Assembly (NCBI GenBank): GCA_964500445.1 | Contig: CAZCOG010000004.1 | Span: forward strand, 124,001 to 188,000 | Origin: Persicitalea sp964500445 | GTDB taxonomy: Bacteria > Bacteroidota > Bacteroidia > Cytophagales > Spirosomataceae | Length of the DNA: 64,000 nucleotides | Direction of reading: 5' to 3' | Shown here: one piece after another, positions 1-8,254 of the stretch | Position numbering within the stretch: the first letter of the stretch is position 1 | Layout: every line of letters begins with the position of its first letter | The notes under the pieces: generated by a model | Database searches by the model: none | What the model saw: only the letters and a program-made list of their open reading frames with translations | Told to the model about the DNA's origin: nothing | Program-made: the position numbers and the translations under genes

Positions 1-111
1 GAAGCCATATAATTGAAATGTTTGCCGTATGGTATCAAGGATGAACGTACGCTTGACCATTTGCTCGGGACCAAAATCGCGCGTTCCTCTGGCTAAACTG
101 GGTTTTGACAT
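1..111 (-). CDS. hisS: histidyl-tRNA synthetase, N-terminal fragment (gene runs off the window)
   Basis: Charges tRNA-His with histidine in the cytosol. Only the first 37 codons are inside the window, starting from an ATG at 111 and reading leftward. The N-terminus MSKPSLARGTRDFGPEQM carries the GTRDF(G/L)P signature that begins class II HisRS proteins and forms part of the catalytic core. There is no stop before the window edge. It is divergent from the small basic protein gene at 271, and the 159 bases between them hold promoter-like elements for both. The identity is clear despite the short length because the GTRDF motif is diagnostic; the rest of the protein cannot be checked here. Confidence 0.85.
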   Translation of the reverse strand, partial: MSKPSLARGTRDFGPEQMVKRTFILDTIRQTFQLYGF

Positions 112-172
112 AGCTTGTACACAAAAAAAGCGGCCGGTAAATCCGGTTTCCTTTTCTGCTGGAGGTTTGCTG

Positions 173-180
173 CAAAGTTA
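173..180 (-). promoter_or_regulatory. putative -7 box of the hisS promoter
   Basis: Read on the minus strand this is TAACTTTG, a perfect match to the Bacteroidota -7 consensus TAnnTTTG, about 60 bases upstream of the hisS ATG. No good TTTG at -33 was found at the expected spacing, so support is partial. Confidence 0.45.
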
Positions 181-213
181 GGGAGCACAGACAATTTTCC
201 GGCTTAAATCTCA

Positions 214-241
214 TTTTTTTAATTAATAAACACTACTTTTG
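214..241 (+). promoter_or_regulatory. putative promoter of the small basic protein gene
   Basis: TACTTTTG at 234-241 matches TAnnTTTG, and a T-run at 214-217 sits about where a -33 TTTG would be. It lies 29 bases before the ATG at 271, leaving a short leader. Seen in sequence; function inferred from the consensus. Confidence 0.5.
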
Positions 242-270
242 CACCTCTTTTAACTCAAAATTAGCATACA

Positions 271-564
271 ATGGCAGTTACCATACTTAAGCGCAAAGCG
301 CTTCGCAACCAGACCAGAACCACCAATCGCTTGAACAAAATAAAGGACCTTATGCGCAAGCCTGAGGTAAGAAACGTAGATGTGGAAGCCATCAAGGCAG
401 AGTTTGCCGAATTGAAAAAGCAGCGCGAAGCGGACGAAAAAAAAGCCACTAAGCCAGCAGAAAGCAAAAAGGCCGAAGCTAAGGGTACTGAAGAGCCCAA
501 AGCTACTGCCAAAAATAAAGCTGCCGATAAAGCCGAAGAAACTAAGGAAAATAGCGATAAGTAA
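271..564 (+). CDS. small basic conserved hypothetical protein, Lys/Ala/Glu-rich tail
   Basis: A 97-residue protein of unknown function. Residues 1-50 form a basic, probably helical region (MAVTILKRKALRNQT followed by TNRLNKIKDLMRKPEV); from about residue 50 to the end it is almost only Lys, Ala, Glu, Thr and Asp, in the style of a disordered histone-H1-like tail. No signal peptide or membrane segment. The gene has its own promoter-like element and is followed by a hairpin with a T-tract. Proteins with this start recur in Cytophagales as hypotheticals as far as I recall. Nucleic-acid or ribosome binding would fit the charge pattern but is a guess. Confidence 0.75.
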   Translation: MAVTILKRKALRNQTRTTNRLNKIKDLMRKPEVRNVDVEAIKAEFAELKKQREADEKKATKPAESKKAEAKGTEEPKATAKNKAADKAEETKENSDK

Positions 565-595
565 TAAAACAGTCGCAGCCCACTGAAAGCTAATA

Positions 596-631
596 AGCTC
601 TGTCAATTAGATTTGGTAGAGCTTTTTCTTT
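596..631 (+). terminator. putative rho-independent terminator
   Basis: AGCTCT (596-601) pairs with AGAGCT (618-623), followed by a T-rich run to 631. It overlaps the 3' end of the convergent membrane-protein gene. The stem is short and the loop long, so this is moderate evidence only. Confidence 0.4.
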
Positions 632-980
632 TCCGATCGCGTGATCGTTTATTACGTTCCCGGCTGGCTAGTTTGGTCTCTAATTTGCGCAGATTACGGC
701 GTGTTTCGCGACGTACGCCCATCATGACACGAAAATAGATAGCCTGGCCAAAAAGCGACAATCCACCGTTTATTAATATCAGGCTGTAAGTACCAAGCAG
801 AACCCATTCAATGGTGGGACTGCCTGTATGCTTTAAATTTCCGGCCTCACTGAATACACAGAGTCCGTACCCAATTAATATCAGTCCGGCTGGTGCTAAT
901 AGTAGCCATTTGGTGCGGGCCGAAAGTTTTGAAACTAATTCTTGTCCTGGTGGCTTGATGTCAGATTCGTTTGGTAACAT
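603..980 (-). CDS. small membrane protein with basic tail, hypothetical
   Basis: A 125-residue protein from the ATG at 980 (MLPNESD...); a TTG at 1007 would add nine residues but is less attractive. Two hydrophobic segments are visible, roughly residues 25-45 (WLLLAPAGLILIGYGL) and 60-80 (WVLLGTYSLILINGGLSLFG), followed by a very basic tail rich in Arg and Lys (ETRRNLRKLETKLASRERN). By the positive-inside rule both ends are cytoplasmic. No family recognised. It is convergent with the small basic protein gene and divergent from the methyltransferase gene at 1084, so it is probably a single-gene unit. Confidence 0.6.
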   Translation of the reverse strand: MLPNESDIKPPGQELVSKLSARTKWLLLAPAGLILIGYGLCVFSEAGNLKHTGSPTIEWVLLGTYSLILINGGLSLFGQAIYFRVMMGVRRETRRNLRKLETKLASRERNKRSRDRKRKSSTKSN

Positions 981-1083
981 GCTAAATGTGGATTTGTTTT
1001 TTATCAAAAATAATAATTTTTAGTATTAACCGCACAGGAGCCATAATGCCAATAATCGTTGCAGGACATCACTCAAATAATAT

Positions 1084-1848
1084 ATGAAGTCGATTATTAG
1101 TCTGGTATTGCGATATGTCCCACGTCCTGCATTACAGCGTGTGGGCCATTTTGCTGCGCGTTTTTTAGGGCTTTTCCATAGAGGCGACAAAGTTGAATGT
1201 CCTGTCTGTGACCACCGCTATGCTGAATTTCTCCCCTACGGACGAAAAGGTCGCGATAATGCTCTTTGTCCCAACTGCCTGGCCTTGGAACGTCATCGGT
1301 TGATGTACTTATATCTGAAAAGAAAGACCAATTTCTTCACCGATAACTTGAAAGTACTGCACGTTGCGCCGGAATATTGTTTCATCGACCGCTTTGAGCG
1401 TATGCACAATTTGGAATATACCACGGCGGATATTGAATCTCCTCTGGCAAAAGTCAAGATGGACATCCACGATATTCCATTTCCCGATAACACCTTCGAC
1501 GTAACCTTTTGTAATCATGTGATGGAGCACGTCGACGATTACGTGCGGGCGACCAGCGAATTGTATCGCGTACTAAAACCAGGGGGCTGGGCTATTATCC
1601 AATCACCGCAGGACCTGACCAAAGCGACAACGTACGAAGATGCCAGCATTACCGATCCACGCGAGCGTGAGAAGCACTTTTGGCAAAATGACCACCTGCG
1701 CTTGTTTGGCAGAGACTACGCGAAGGAATTGGAAAAGGGTGGCTTTACTGTCACAGAAGACCGCTTCGTTCTGGATGAGTTAACAAAAGAAGAAGTAAAA
1801 AGATTTGCCCTTCCGGCGGGAGAATTGATTTATTTCTGCCGGAAGTAA
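1084..1848 (+). CDS. class I SAM-dependent methyltransferase with N-terminal Cys motif
   Basis: A 254-residue protein that probably transfers a methyl group from S-adenosylmethionine. After a short basic N-terminus, residues 38-70 hold a four-cysteine arrangement (CPVCDHRY ... CPNCLALERHR), likely a small zinc ribbon. Then comes the Rossmann methyltransferase core: VLHVAPE as motif I, DIESPLAKVKMDIHDIPF with the acidic residue, FDVTFCNHVMEHV as motif IV and LYRVLKPGGW as the Methyltransf_11 signature. Motif I is altered: APE replaces the usual G-x-G, so the SAM-binding loop is unusual. The next gene is a convergent glycosyltransferase, so a role in surface polysaccharide or O-antigen modification is a reasonable inference. 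Substrate unknown. Confidence 0.8.
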   Translation: MKSIISLVLRYVPRPALQRVGHFAARFLGLFHRGDKVECPVCDHRYAEFLPYGRKGRDNALCPNCLALERHRLMYLYLKRKTNFFTDNLKVLHVAPEYCFIDRFERMHNLEYTTADIESPLAKVKMDIHDIPFPDNTFDVTFCNHVMEHVDDYVRATSELYRVLKPGGWAIIQSPQDLTKATTYEDASITDPREREKHFWQNDHLRLFGRDYAKELEKGGFTVTEDRFVLDELTKEEVKRFALPAGELIYFCRK

Positions 1849-1917
1849 GTGGTTGCCCTGCTGAGTACCCCTACCCTTCCTGATCAATTTTGTTAATTTT
1901 CGATATCTGAATACGGG

Positions 1918-2895
1918 CTATTTAAAACTTAACAGTCGCCGTATTCCTTCCCGAATAAATCCCGATCCGTAGCCCCAAAGCTGAACAAAAGCGGCTATAA
2001 CGCTTAAAAAACCTACTTTTAGACTTTGATTTTTCAAAGAGGAATCCAGAAAAATCGCCGCAATAAAAAATTGCAGCATAATGATGGCGATCACGCCCAG
2101 TGGTCTGGCTGTGAAATAAGCGGGCAAGATCAATGCACAAAAAACTGTGAATAAAGCAGGGAACGCGTGAATGGGCTTAATGAGTCCGTGCTTTGGATGC
2201 ATTTCATCCAGCACAAAACGAGTCCGTCCAAAGGAATGTACCTGCCGCCAAAAATCCCGGAAAGTACCCCGTCGCTTGTGGTAAACGTAGGCGTCGGGAA
2301 TCAAGGCGGTTCGGTAGTTCCGTGATTTGAGCCTGATACTGAACTCAATATCTTCGCCCATATCTCGCTTGGCATAGCCCCCCGTTTCCTGAAAAACTTG
2401 CTTCGACATCCCCATATTGAAGCTGCGGGGCTGGAAAGCTCCACCCGCATTCTTAGTTTTACCCCGAATACCACCGGTAGTAAATACGGAAGTCATAGCG
2501 TAACTGATAGCCTTCTGCAAATCCGAGAAGTTACCGGCAGCACGGTCTGGTCCACCGTAAGCGTCCAGAAATTCCCTTTCCAGTTGGTTCTCGACTGTCT
2601 GGAGGTAGTGCGCGGGAATGATCGTATCGGAGTCGAAAACGATCAGATAGTCTCCATTGGCCTGAGCAAACCCATAGTTTCGGGCAAAACCCTGCCCAAT
2701 GTTTTCGATTACAAAGTATCGAATGTCGAGCTGATCGGTATATTTTTCAATGACTCCGGTAGCAGGAATTTTTGAACCATCCTCAACGATGATTACTTCA
2801 AAATTTTTATAAAGTTGGTGAGTAAGACTACCAAGTAGTTCATCCAATTCGTCGGGACGATTATAGACGGGGACGACGATAGAGTACTTGCGCAA
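1918..2895 (-). CDS. family 2 glycosyltransferase, membrane-anchored
   Basis: A 325-residue GT-A enzyme that should transfer a sugar from a nucleotide sugar at the inner face of the membrane. The start is a TTG at 2895 placed directly before the first strand (RKYSIVVPVYNRPDEL); I found no upstream ATG in frame. The GT2 features are VVPVYNR, VEDGS, then the DSD metal-binding triad in FDSDT near residue 93, and ED in MGEDIEFSIRLKSRN, the catalytic region. Two hydrophobic segments near the C-terminus (about residues 240-290) anchor it in the membrane. It is convergent with the methyltransferase gene. Acceptor not predictable; a cell-surface glycan is most likely. Confidence 0.85.
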   Translation of the reverse strand: MRKYSIVVPVYNRPDELDELLGSLTHQLYKNFEVIIVEDGSKIPATGVIEKYTDQLDIRYFVIENIGQGFARNYGFAQANGDYLIVFDSDTIIPAHYLQTVENQLEREFLDAYGGPDRAAGNFSDLQKAISYAMTSVFTTGGIRGKTKNAGGAFQPRSFNMGMSKQVFQETGGYAKRDMGEDIEFSIRLKSRNYRTALIPDAYVYHKRRGTFRDFWRQVHSFGRTRFVLDEMHPKHGLIKPIHAFPALFTVFCALILPAYFTARPLGVIAIIMLQFFIAAIFLDSSLKNQSLKVGFLSVIAAFVQLWGYGSGFIREGIRRLLSFK

Positions 2896-2973
2896 TTTTA
2901 AAGGCAGTTGAAAAATTGTCTCAGGATGGCAGACAATGGCATTCCAGATTTAATATTGAATTTCTTTTTCCAA

Positions 2974-4266
2974 CTACTCCATAATTGCTTTCAGGGAGTC
3001 TTCATTGGCCTGAATGATGTGATTCAGGTGGCTATCTTCCAGGGCGGTTGAAAGAAACATACTTTCATATTGGGAGGCACCCAGATATACACCACGTTCG
3101 AGCATGGCATGAAAATACCTGCCGTATAACTCCATATTGCAAGAGCGGGCCGATGGAAAATCTTTAACAGGCTCTTCGGTGAAGAAGAGTGTATACATGG
3201 AACCAATCTGGTTGACTGTGTAGTTCTGTCCCAATTTCTCCATACTAGTGCGAAAGCCCTGCGCCAGTTTTACGCCCGCCTGATCGAGATTCAAATAAAC
3301 TTCCTGATGGTCGTTCAGGTAATCCAGCATAGCTAAGCCCGCCGCCATCGCGATAGGATTGCCAGAGAGTGTCCCAGCCTGGTATACCGGGCCGGCCGGA
3401 GAAACATAGTTCATAATATCTTCGCGGCCTCCATAAGCCCCAACGGGCATTCCTCCACCAATAATTTTACCCAACGTGGTCATATCTGGCATGACTCCTA
3501 AGCGCTCCTGTGCACCGCCTTTAGATAGCCGGAAGCCCGTCATGACTTCGTCAAAAATGAGGATGATGTCTTCTTTATCGCACAAATTCCGTAGACCTTC
3601 CAAAAACCCGGCCTCAGGCAGCACACAACCCATGTTACCCACCACAGGTTCGATAATTATCGTAGCAACCTGACCGGGATTCGCATCCACGAGCTGTTGA
3701 ACGGCAGCCAAATCATTGAAGGGGGCGGTAAGGGTATCTTTCGCTACACCTTCAGGTACGCCGGGACTGTCGGGCGTTCCGTGCGTGACAGCCCCCGAAC
3801 CGGCCGCAATCAGGAAGCTATCGCCATGACCATGGTAGCAGCCTGCGAATTTGATAATTTTATCACGGCCCGTGAAGCCCCGCGCTACTCGAATAGCCGA
3901 CATGGTGGCTTCCGTCCCCGAATTGACCATGCGGACTTTTTCGACCGAAGGTACCATCCCGACGATTCGCTCGGCCATTTCGACTTCACGGCGGGTAGGA
4001 GCACCAAAGGAAAATGAATGTTGAATGGCATCGGCCACGGCCTTTTCAATCAGTTCATTAGCGTGCCCAAGAATCATGGGGCCCCAGGAATTGATCAATT
4101 CGATATAGCGATTATCGTCTTCATCGAAGATATGAGGTCCTTTGGCTGATTTTATAAAAAGAGGAGTACCGCCAACGGCCCGGAATGCCCGCACCGGCGA
4201 ATTTACTCCGCCTGGTATATATTGATTGGCTTTTTCGAAAAGTTTCTGGCTAGTGGAAATGTTCAT
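2974..4266 (-). CDS. hemL: glutamate-1-semialdehyde 2,1-aminomutase
   Basis: Converts glutamate-1-semialdehyde to 5-aminolevulinate, the first committed tetrapyrrole precursor in the C5 pathway. At 430 residues it has the standard length for HemL. Fold-type I aminotransferase features are all present: N-terminal PGGVNSPVRAF, the SGTEATMSAIR phosphate/substrate motif, CYHGHGDSFL, IFDEVMTGFR with the PLP-ring Asp, and TTLGKIIGGGMPVGAYGG with the PLP lysine at residue 267. The ATG at 4266 is well placed. It stands between the glycosyltransferase and the TPR/binding-protein gene; no other heme gene is near. Confidence 0.95.
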   Translation of the reverse strand: MNISTSQKLFEKANQYIPGGVNSPVRAFRAVGGTPLFIKSAKGPHIFDEDDNRYIELINSWGPMILGHANELIEKAVADAIQHSFSFGAPTRREVEMAERIVGMVPSVEKVRMVNSGTEATMSAIRVARGFTGRDKIIKFAGCYHGHGDSFLIAAGSGAVTHGTPDSPGVPEGVAKDTLTAPFNDLAAVQQLVDANPGQVATIIIEPVVGNMGCVLPEAGFLEGLRNLCDKEDIILIFDEVMTGFRLSKGGAQERLGVMPDMTTLGKIIGGGMPVGAYGGREDIMNYVSPAGPVYQAGTLSGNPIAMAAGLAMLDYLNDHQEVYLNLDQAGVKLAQGFRTSMEKLGQNYTVNQIGSMYTLFFTEEPVKDFPSARSCNMELYGRYFHAMLERGVYLGASQYESMFLSTALEDSHLNHIIQANEDSLKAIME

Positions 4267-4344
4267 ACGTTTGGTGGGACTTTATCGATGTCAGTGATTG
4301 ACTAATATTGTATATTGTTTGGTGGATTCAGCTATTTGATACCT

Positions 4345-6072
4345 TCAATTTCGCTTCCAGGGAATCCAACGTCTATCTTCATAAGTCAGGATGCTGGGTA
4401 TCGTGTTCTCACGCGATTTGGTATAATCGAATCCTGAAAGCAGATAGTCATCCTCATACGCGCGAAGCGTCATGCCATCAGGCATTCGCTCATTGTACTT
4501 GGCGAGCATACGCCCGAAAAACAGCATTTGGTCGTACCCCTGATAAGAATAAATTGACGGTAAGGTGTTGGTTTTGTTAAAGTACTCATTCTGGAAAGCT
4601 TTGACACTATCTTTGGTGACATCTACATAATCCGGCGCAATTAGAAATAAATTTGCGCCGTAACCCGTGGGGCGGACCCGATTAAAATCAAAACTATGGG
4701 CTGTGGCTATAACGGGTACTCCACTGATATTCCGCCCCGCCAGTATACTCATCAACGATGGACCCGACTTTGGATCGGTGCAAAAAAGTACTACGTGATT
4801 TGGCTTCTGAGTATTGAATTGCGAAATCTGTTCGTTCATTCGGGGCGCGTCGCCGCTTACTTCTTTAATCTCCAGTACTTTTCCTCCGGCTTTGGTTACG
4901 GCATCGAAATAAGTAAAAGCCATTGCCGAATCCTTGGGGTTATTCCCATAATAAATGGCCGCGATAGGAACGGTGGTTTTGCTTTTGACTACCCGAAGTA
5001 CTTCCAGGGTTTGGCTCTGAATGGATGGATGAGCCAGATAAACGAGCGTACCATTTTGCAATAAACTACCATCGGTTGCAAGAGGATTGACCATCGTGAT
5101 GCCGTTTACATTGGCAAATTCCGAAACTAATTCGAAGGGCCGGGAATACAGTGGACCAATAATGAGATCAGTCTGCCGAAAATGGGCATTATTAATCATT
5201 TCCAAAGACTTGTCTTCCTGATTGCCCAGGTCGTATGCCTGGACATTAATATTAATTCCTTCGGATTTTAGTTTTTGGCGGGCAATCGACAAGCCTGCAA
5301 AATAATCATAAGCGTACTGGTTTGGCAGACTGCGTTGGGTAGATTTAATTTCGGCCAACCGGTAAGGAAAAAGCACTGCTACATTGTAATATCCCTTGGT
5401 CCACTTCTTTTCATAGGGCGGATTTTTGTTTGGCTCTATCTTATCAGTCTCAATACTTTTTTTCGGGTTGACATCGATGTTGTACTGGTTGGTCAGGCGG
5501 TCAGAAAGCTCAAGATCAGATTTGTTACTGGATTTGCTTTGAATTAAATCTACCAAAGCAACAGCTACTACCCGGTCGTTGGGATATTCCGAATTTAAGG
5601 ATTTAAGCATAGAAACATCATCGACATTTTTCAAATAATGCTGCTTTAATCCTTGAATATCTTTTCCCATCCGGGCATCACCGATGCGCTTCAGTGCGTC
5701 GAATGCCCGGCGGTAATCCGATAGCTCGAAGTAGTTGGTAGCCATCAGATAATATGCCTCATCGCGCTGCGACCAGGTGGAATAGCGGGTCAGCAATTGC
5801 CGGAGCATGAGATTCCCCTCATTGTACTTTTTAAGTTTATTAGCGGTCAGAGCATAGTAAAAGTGAGCCAATGGCGCGTATTCATCGTTGGCACTATTGG
5901 AAGTAATGTCGGCAAATTTCTGGATAGCCGCATCGTAACGACCTTGTTTGTAGAGGTTGATTCCCTCCTGAAATTTCTGCTCGGGGCGATCGAATAACTG
6001 CGCTTGTGAACTCTGCGGAAAGAATATAAAGCCTAAAATCAGGAAAATATGATACTGACCAATACGCTGCAT
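4345..6072 (-). CDS. exported TPR plus periplasmic-binding-fold protein (LpoA-like architecture)
   Basis: A 575-residue exported protein. Residues 1-24 form a signal peptide (hydrophobic stretch then SSQAQ), with no clear lipobox. Residues about 30-130 contain TPR-like helix pairs (FQEGINLYKQGRYDAAIQKF; EAYYLMATNYFELSDYRRAF). From about residue 220 to 560 a type I periplasmic-binding fold follows (YYNVAVLFPY, DLIIGPLYSRPF, ANVNGITMVNPLATDG, VVLFCTDPKSG). This order, TPR then PBP fold, is that of LpoA-type penicillin-binding-protein activators; many genomes label the fold alone as an amino-acid ABC-transporter substrate-binding protein. No permease or ATPase gene is adjacent, which favours the LpoA-like reading. 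The role in peptidoglycan synthesis is inference. Confidence 0.75.
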   Translation of the reverse strand: MQRIGQYHIFLILGFIFFPQSSQAQLFDRPEQKFQEGINLYKQGRYDAAIQKFADITSNSANDEYAPLAHFYYALTANKLKKYNEGNLMLRQLLTRYSTWSQRDEAYYLMATNYFELSDYRRAFDALKRIGDARMGKDIQGLKQHYLKNVDDVSMLKSLNSEYPNDRVVAVALVDLIQSKSSNKSDLELSDRLTNQYNIDVNPKKSIETDKIEPNKNPPYEKKWTKGYYNVAVLFPYRLAEIKSTQRSLPNQYAYDYFAGLSIARQKLKSEGININVQAYDLGNQEDKSLEMINNAHFRQTDLIIGPLYSRPFELVSEFANVNGITMVNPLATDGSLLQNGTLVYLAHPSIQSQTLEVLRVVKSKTTVPIAAIYYGNNPKDSAMAFTYFDAVTKAGGKVLEIKEVSGDAPRMNEQISQFNTQKPNHVVLFCTDPKSGPSLMSILAGRNISGVPVIATAHSFDFNRVRPTGYGANLFLIAPDYVDVTKDSVKAFQNEYFNKTNTLPSIYSYQGYDQMLFFGRMLAKYNERMPDGMTLRAYEDDYLLSGFDYTKSRENTIPSILTYEDRRWIPWKRN

Positions 6073-6121
6073 TTTTTGAGTTTAGATTGAAGACACTAAA
6101 ATACAAACTAATCTACGGTAT

Positions 6122-6160
6122 AAAAAAAGGGTAACGCTCAATGATGAAAACGTTACCCTT
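6122..6160 (-). terminator. rho-independent terminator after yidC
   Basis: AAGGGTAACG (6127-6136) pairs perfectly with CGTTACCCTT (6151-6160); on the minus strand the hairpin is followed by a run of seven T. It sits 20 bases past the yidC stop. Confidence 0.85.
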
Positions 6161-6179
6161 CCATATATTTAACCCAGAC

Positions 6180-8024
6180 TCACTTTTTGGGCCGGCGAGT
6201 AGGTTTCCGGGTTTTCTCCATTTCAGCCTGCTTACGCTTGGCCTCCTCACCAGCCTGCAGGGTCTTTTCCAGATATTTCTGAAACTTAGTTTGCTTCTTC
6301 TCACCGTTTGCGTTTTTCACCCGGTTCTCATCCAGAATTTTCTTAATTTTCTCTTCATCCACAAATCGGCGGATAATCAGCTGCTGGGCAATGGTAACTA
6401 CGTTAGACACAAAGTAGTAGAAAGTAAGTCCGGCGGGGAAATTGTTGAGCACGAACATAAACATCAACGGCATCACATAACTCAGAAACTTCATATTGAC
6501 GGGCCCCGGCTGGGTGGGTGTCATCTGGTTATTATAGTAGGCGTAGGCTATGCTCGAAACAGTCATCATCAACGTAAATAAGCTCACGTGGCTGCCATAA
6601 AACGGTATACTGAATGGCAGCTTTATGAATGAATCGTAAGTCGACAGGTCGTTTGCCCATAGGAACGACTGGCCGCGTAGTTCAATGAGATTGGGAAAAA
6701 GGAAAAACAGGGAGAAAAGTATGGGCATTGTGGCTAACACCGGTACGCAACCGCTTAACGGACTGACCCCTACCTGCTGGTAAAGTTTCATCTGGTCTTG
6801 CTGCTGCTTGGCCATATCGTCGCCGTTCTTTTCCTTCAACTCCGCCAACTCGGGGGCTAGTACCCGCATTTTGGCCATACTCACGTAAGACTTATAAGTT
6901 AGCGGAGTCAAAAGGGTCTTGACGATCAAGACCAAACAAATAATCAGAATGCCATAATTGGAGAAGACTTTTTCCAATAAATTGAAAAGAGGTACCAGTA
7001 TGTACTCGTTGATGGGTTTAAGAAATGCATATCCTAAGTACACATTCTCATCAAAGTCTACGATGGGTAGTTCCTTTAAAATCTGGTAGTCATTAGGTCC
7101 AAGGTAATACTGAAACCGGGCAGTACCATCCTGCAAAGCCGCACTCGGTACCATGGCTTGTACATCCAGTGATTTTACCACTACCGTATCAGCGGGATTT
7201 ACCCTGGCTTCTACTTTAACTGCCTGTAAAGGCGACTTCTCAGACACCAATCCAGCCAGAAAGTACTTGGACTTCATCGTAAACCACTTCACGGGTTCTT
7301 CGGCAACCGCTTCAACGTTGCTGTCGGTAGCCGGGCTCAGGCTTTCCAGCTCGTCGGTATAGTAGTTGATCGTGACCGCTTTACGATTTTCGGTCATGTC
7401 ATTTTCCCACTGCATCATTTCGTTCTGCCAGCCATACTGCAGAGGCTGACCAGCCTGTCCAACTCCTCTGGTTTGGATTCCGTAATCGATCAAAAACCCA
7501 GAACCCCTAACAACGTAGGTTTGCTCTACGAATTGACTTCCAGAAAGTGCCAGACGGTACTTAACTACCGCCGAATCACCTTCGGCCAGGGTTTGGCTAT
7601 TGGCAGTCGTGTTGAAGTAAAGATTTGCGAGATCAACATTACCAGTTGCCGTTGGCAGGTTCAGTTGGAAGCGCGTGTGCTGATCAGAAATTAAATACAG
7701 GGGCTGGTTGTCGTAGGTCTTGTAATTTTTCAGCAATACCTCTTTCAACACACCGCCCTGGTTTGAGAAAACTACCTTAATATCCTTGGTTTCGATCGTC
7801 AAATCCTGTGACTGTCCCTGTGCAGCGGTAGCAAAGTCACCGTAAATGGCTTTATTCTGGGTAGTGTCCGGGGCCGAGAGCGTATCGGAAACCGGGGAAG
7901 TGGGTTCCACCTGCTGTACCTGCTCCTGGGTTACCGGAGTGGGTTCGTCACGGGGTACCAGCACCTGGTACCCTATCAGCATGAGGAGAATAAGTACTAA
8001 ACCAATAACTTGATTTTTTTCCAT
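6180..8024 (-). CDS. yidC: membrane protein insertase YidC
   Basis: Inserts and folds inner-membrane proteins, alone or with SecYEG. I place the start at the ATG at 8024 (MEKNQVIGLVLILLMLIGYQVLV), which puts the first transmembrane helix at the N-terminus as in all Gram-negative YidC; the frame stays open twelve codons further upstream but gains nothing. Length is 614 residues. Residues about 60-340 are the large periplasmic beta-sandwich domain. The conserved C-terminal five-helix core starts near YGILIICLVLIVKTLLTPLTYKS, including the Arg/Lys-type groove and the helical hairpin (EKNGDDMAKQQQDQM), and continues through PLSGCVPVLATMPILFSLFF and VMPLMFMFVLNNFPAGLTFYYF. The tail is Lys/Arg-rich, as expected for ribosome contact. 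It has its own promoter-like element and a strong terminator. Confidence 0.96.
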   Translation of the reverse strand: MEKNQVIGLVLILLMLIGYQVLVPRDEPTPVTQEQVQQVEPTSPVSDTLSAPDTTQNKAIYGDFATAAQGQSQDLTIETKDIKVVFSNQGGVLKEVLLKNYKTYDNQPLYLISDQHTRFQLNLPTATGNVDLANLYFNTTANSQTLAEGDSAVVKYRLALSGSQFVEQTYVVRGSGFLIDYGIQTRGVGQAGQPLQYGWQNEMMQWENDMTENRKAVTINYYTDELESLSPATDSNVEAVAEEPVKWFTMKSKYFLAGLVSEKSPLQAVKVEARVNPADTVVVKSLDVQAMVPSAALQDGTARFQYYLGPNDYQILKELPIVDFDENVYLGYAFLKPINEYILVPLFNLLEKVFSNYGILIICLVLIVKTLLTPLTYKSYVSMAKMRVLAPELAELKEKNGDDMAKQQQDQMKLYQQVGVSPLSGCVPVLATMPILFSLFFLFPNLIELRGQSFLWANDLSTYDSFIKLPFSIPFYGSHVSLFTLMMTVSSIAYAYYNNQMTPTQPGPVNMKFLSYVMPLMFMFVLNNFPAGLTFYYFVSNVVTIAQQLIIRRFVDEEKIKKILDENRVKNANGEKKQTKFQKYLEKTLQAGEEAKRKQAEMEKTRKPTRRPKK

Positions 8025-8198
8025 TTGTAAGAAGGGGTGTCGACGACCTGTTTTCTGCAAGATCCGGAATTGCGGTATGCCTGAAAGGTTGCCTTAATTA
8101 GCTCCATTTTTTTCAAATGAAGTATTATATTTTGATTATGAAATAGTTAAGAAATCAGAGTAGCCGTCCCATAAACAGACTCGTTTGATTCAAGTCCG

Positions 8199-8206
8199 CA
8201 AAGGTA
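8199..8206 (-). promoter_or_regulatory. putative -7 box of the yidC promoter
   Basis: On the minus strand this reads TACCTTTG, a perfect TAnnTTTG. It lies in the pyrG-yidC gap, about 175 bases before the yidC ATG, implying a long leader. No convincing -33 TTTG is at the right distance. Confidence 0.45.
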
Positions 8207-8254
8207 AGGAAGATTTTGGGAGTAGTGGATTGAACCTTGGTCAAGTGGCGCCAA

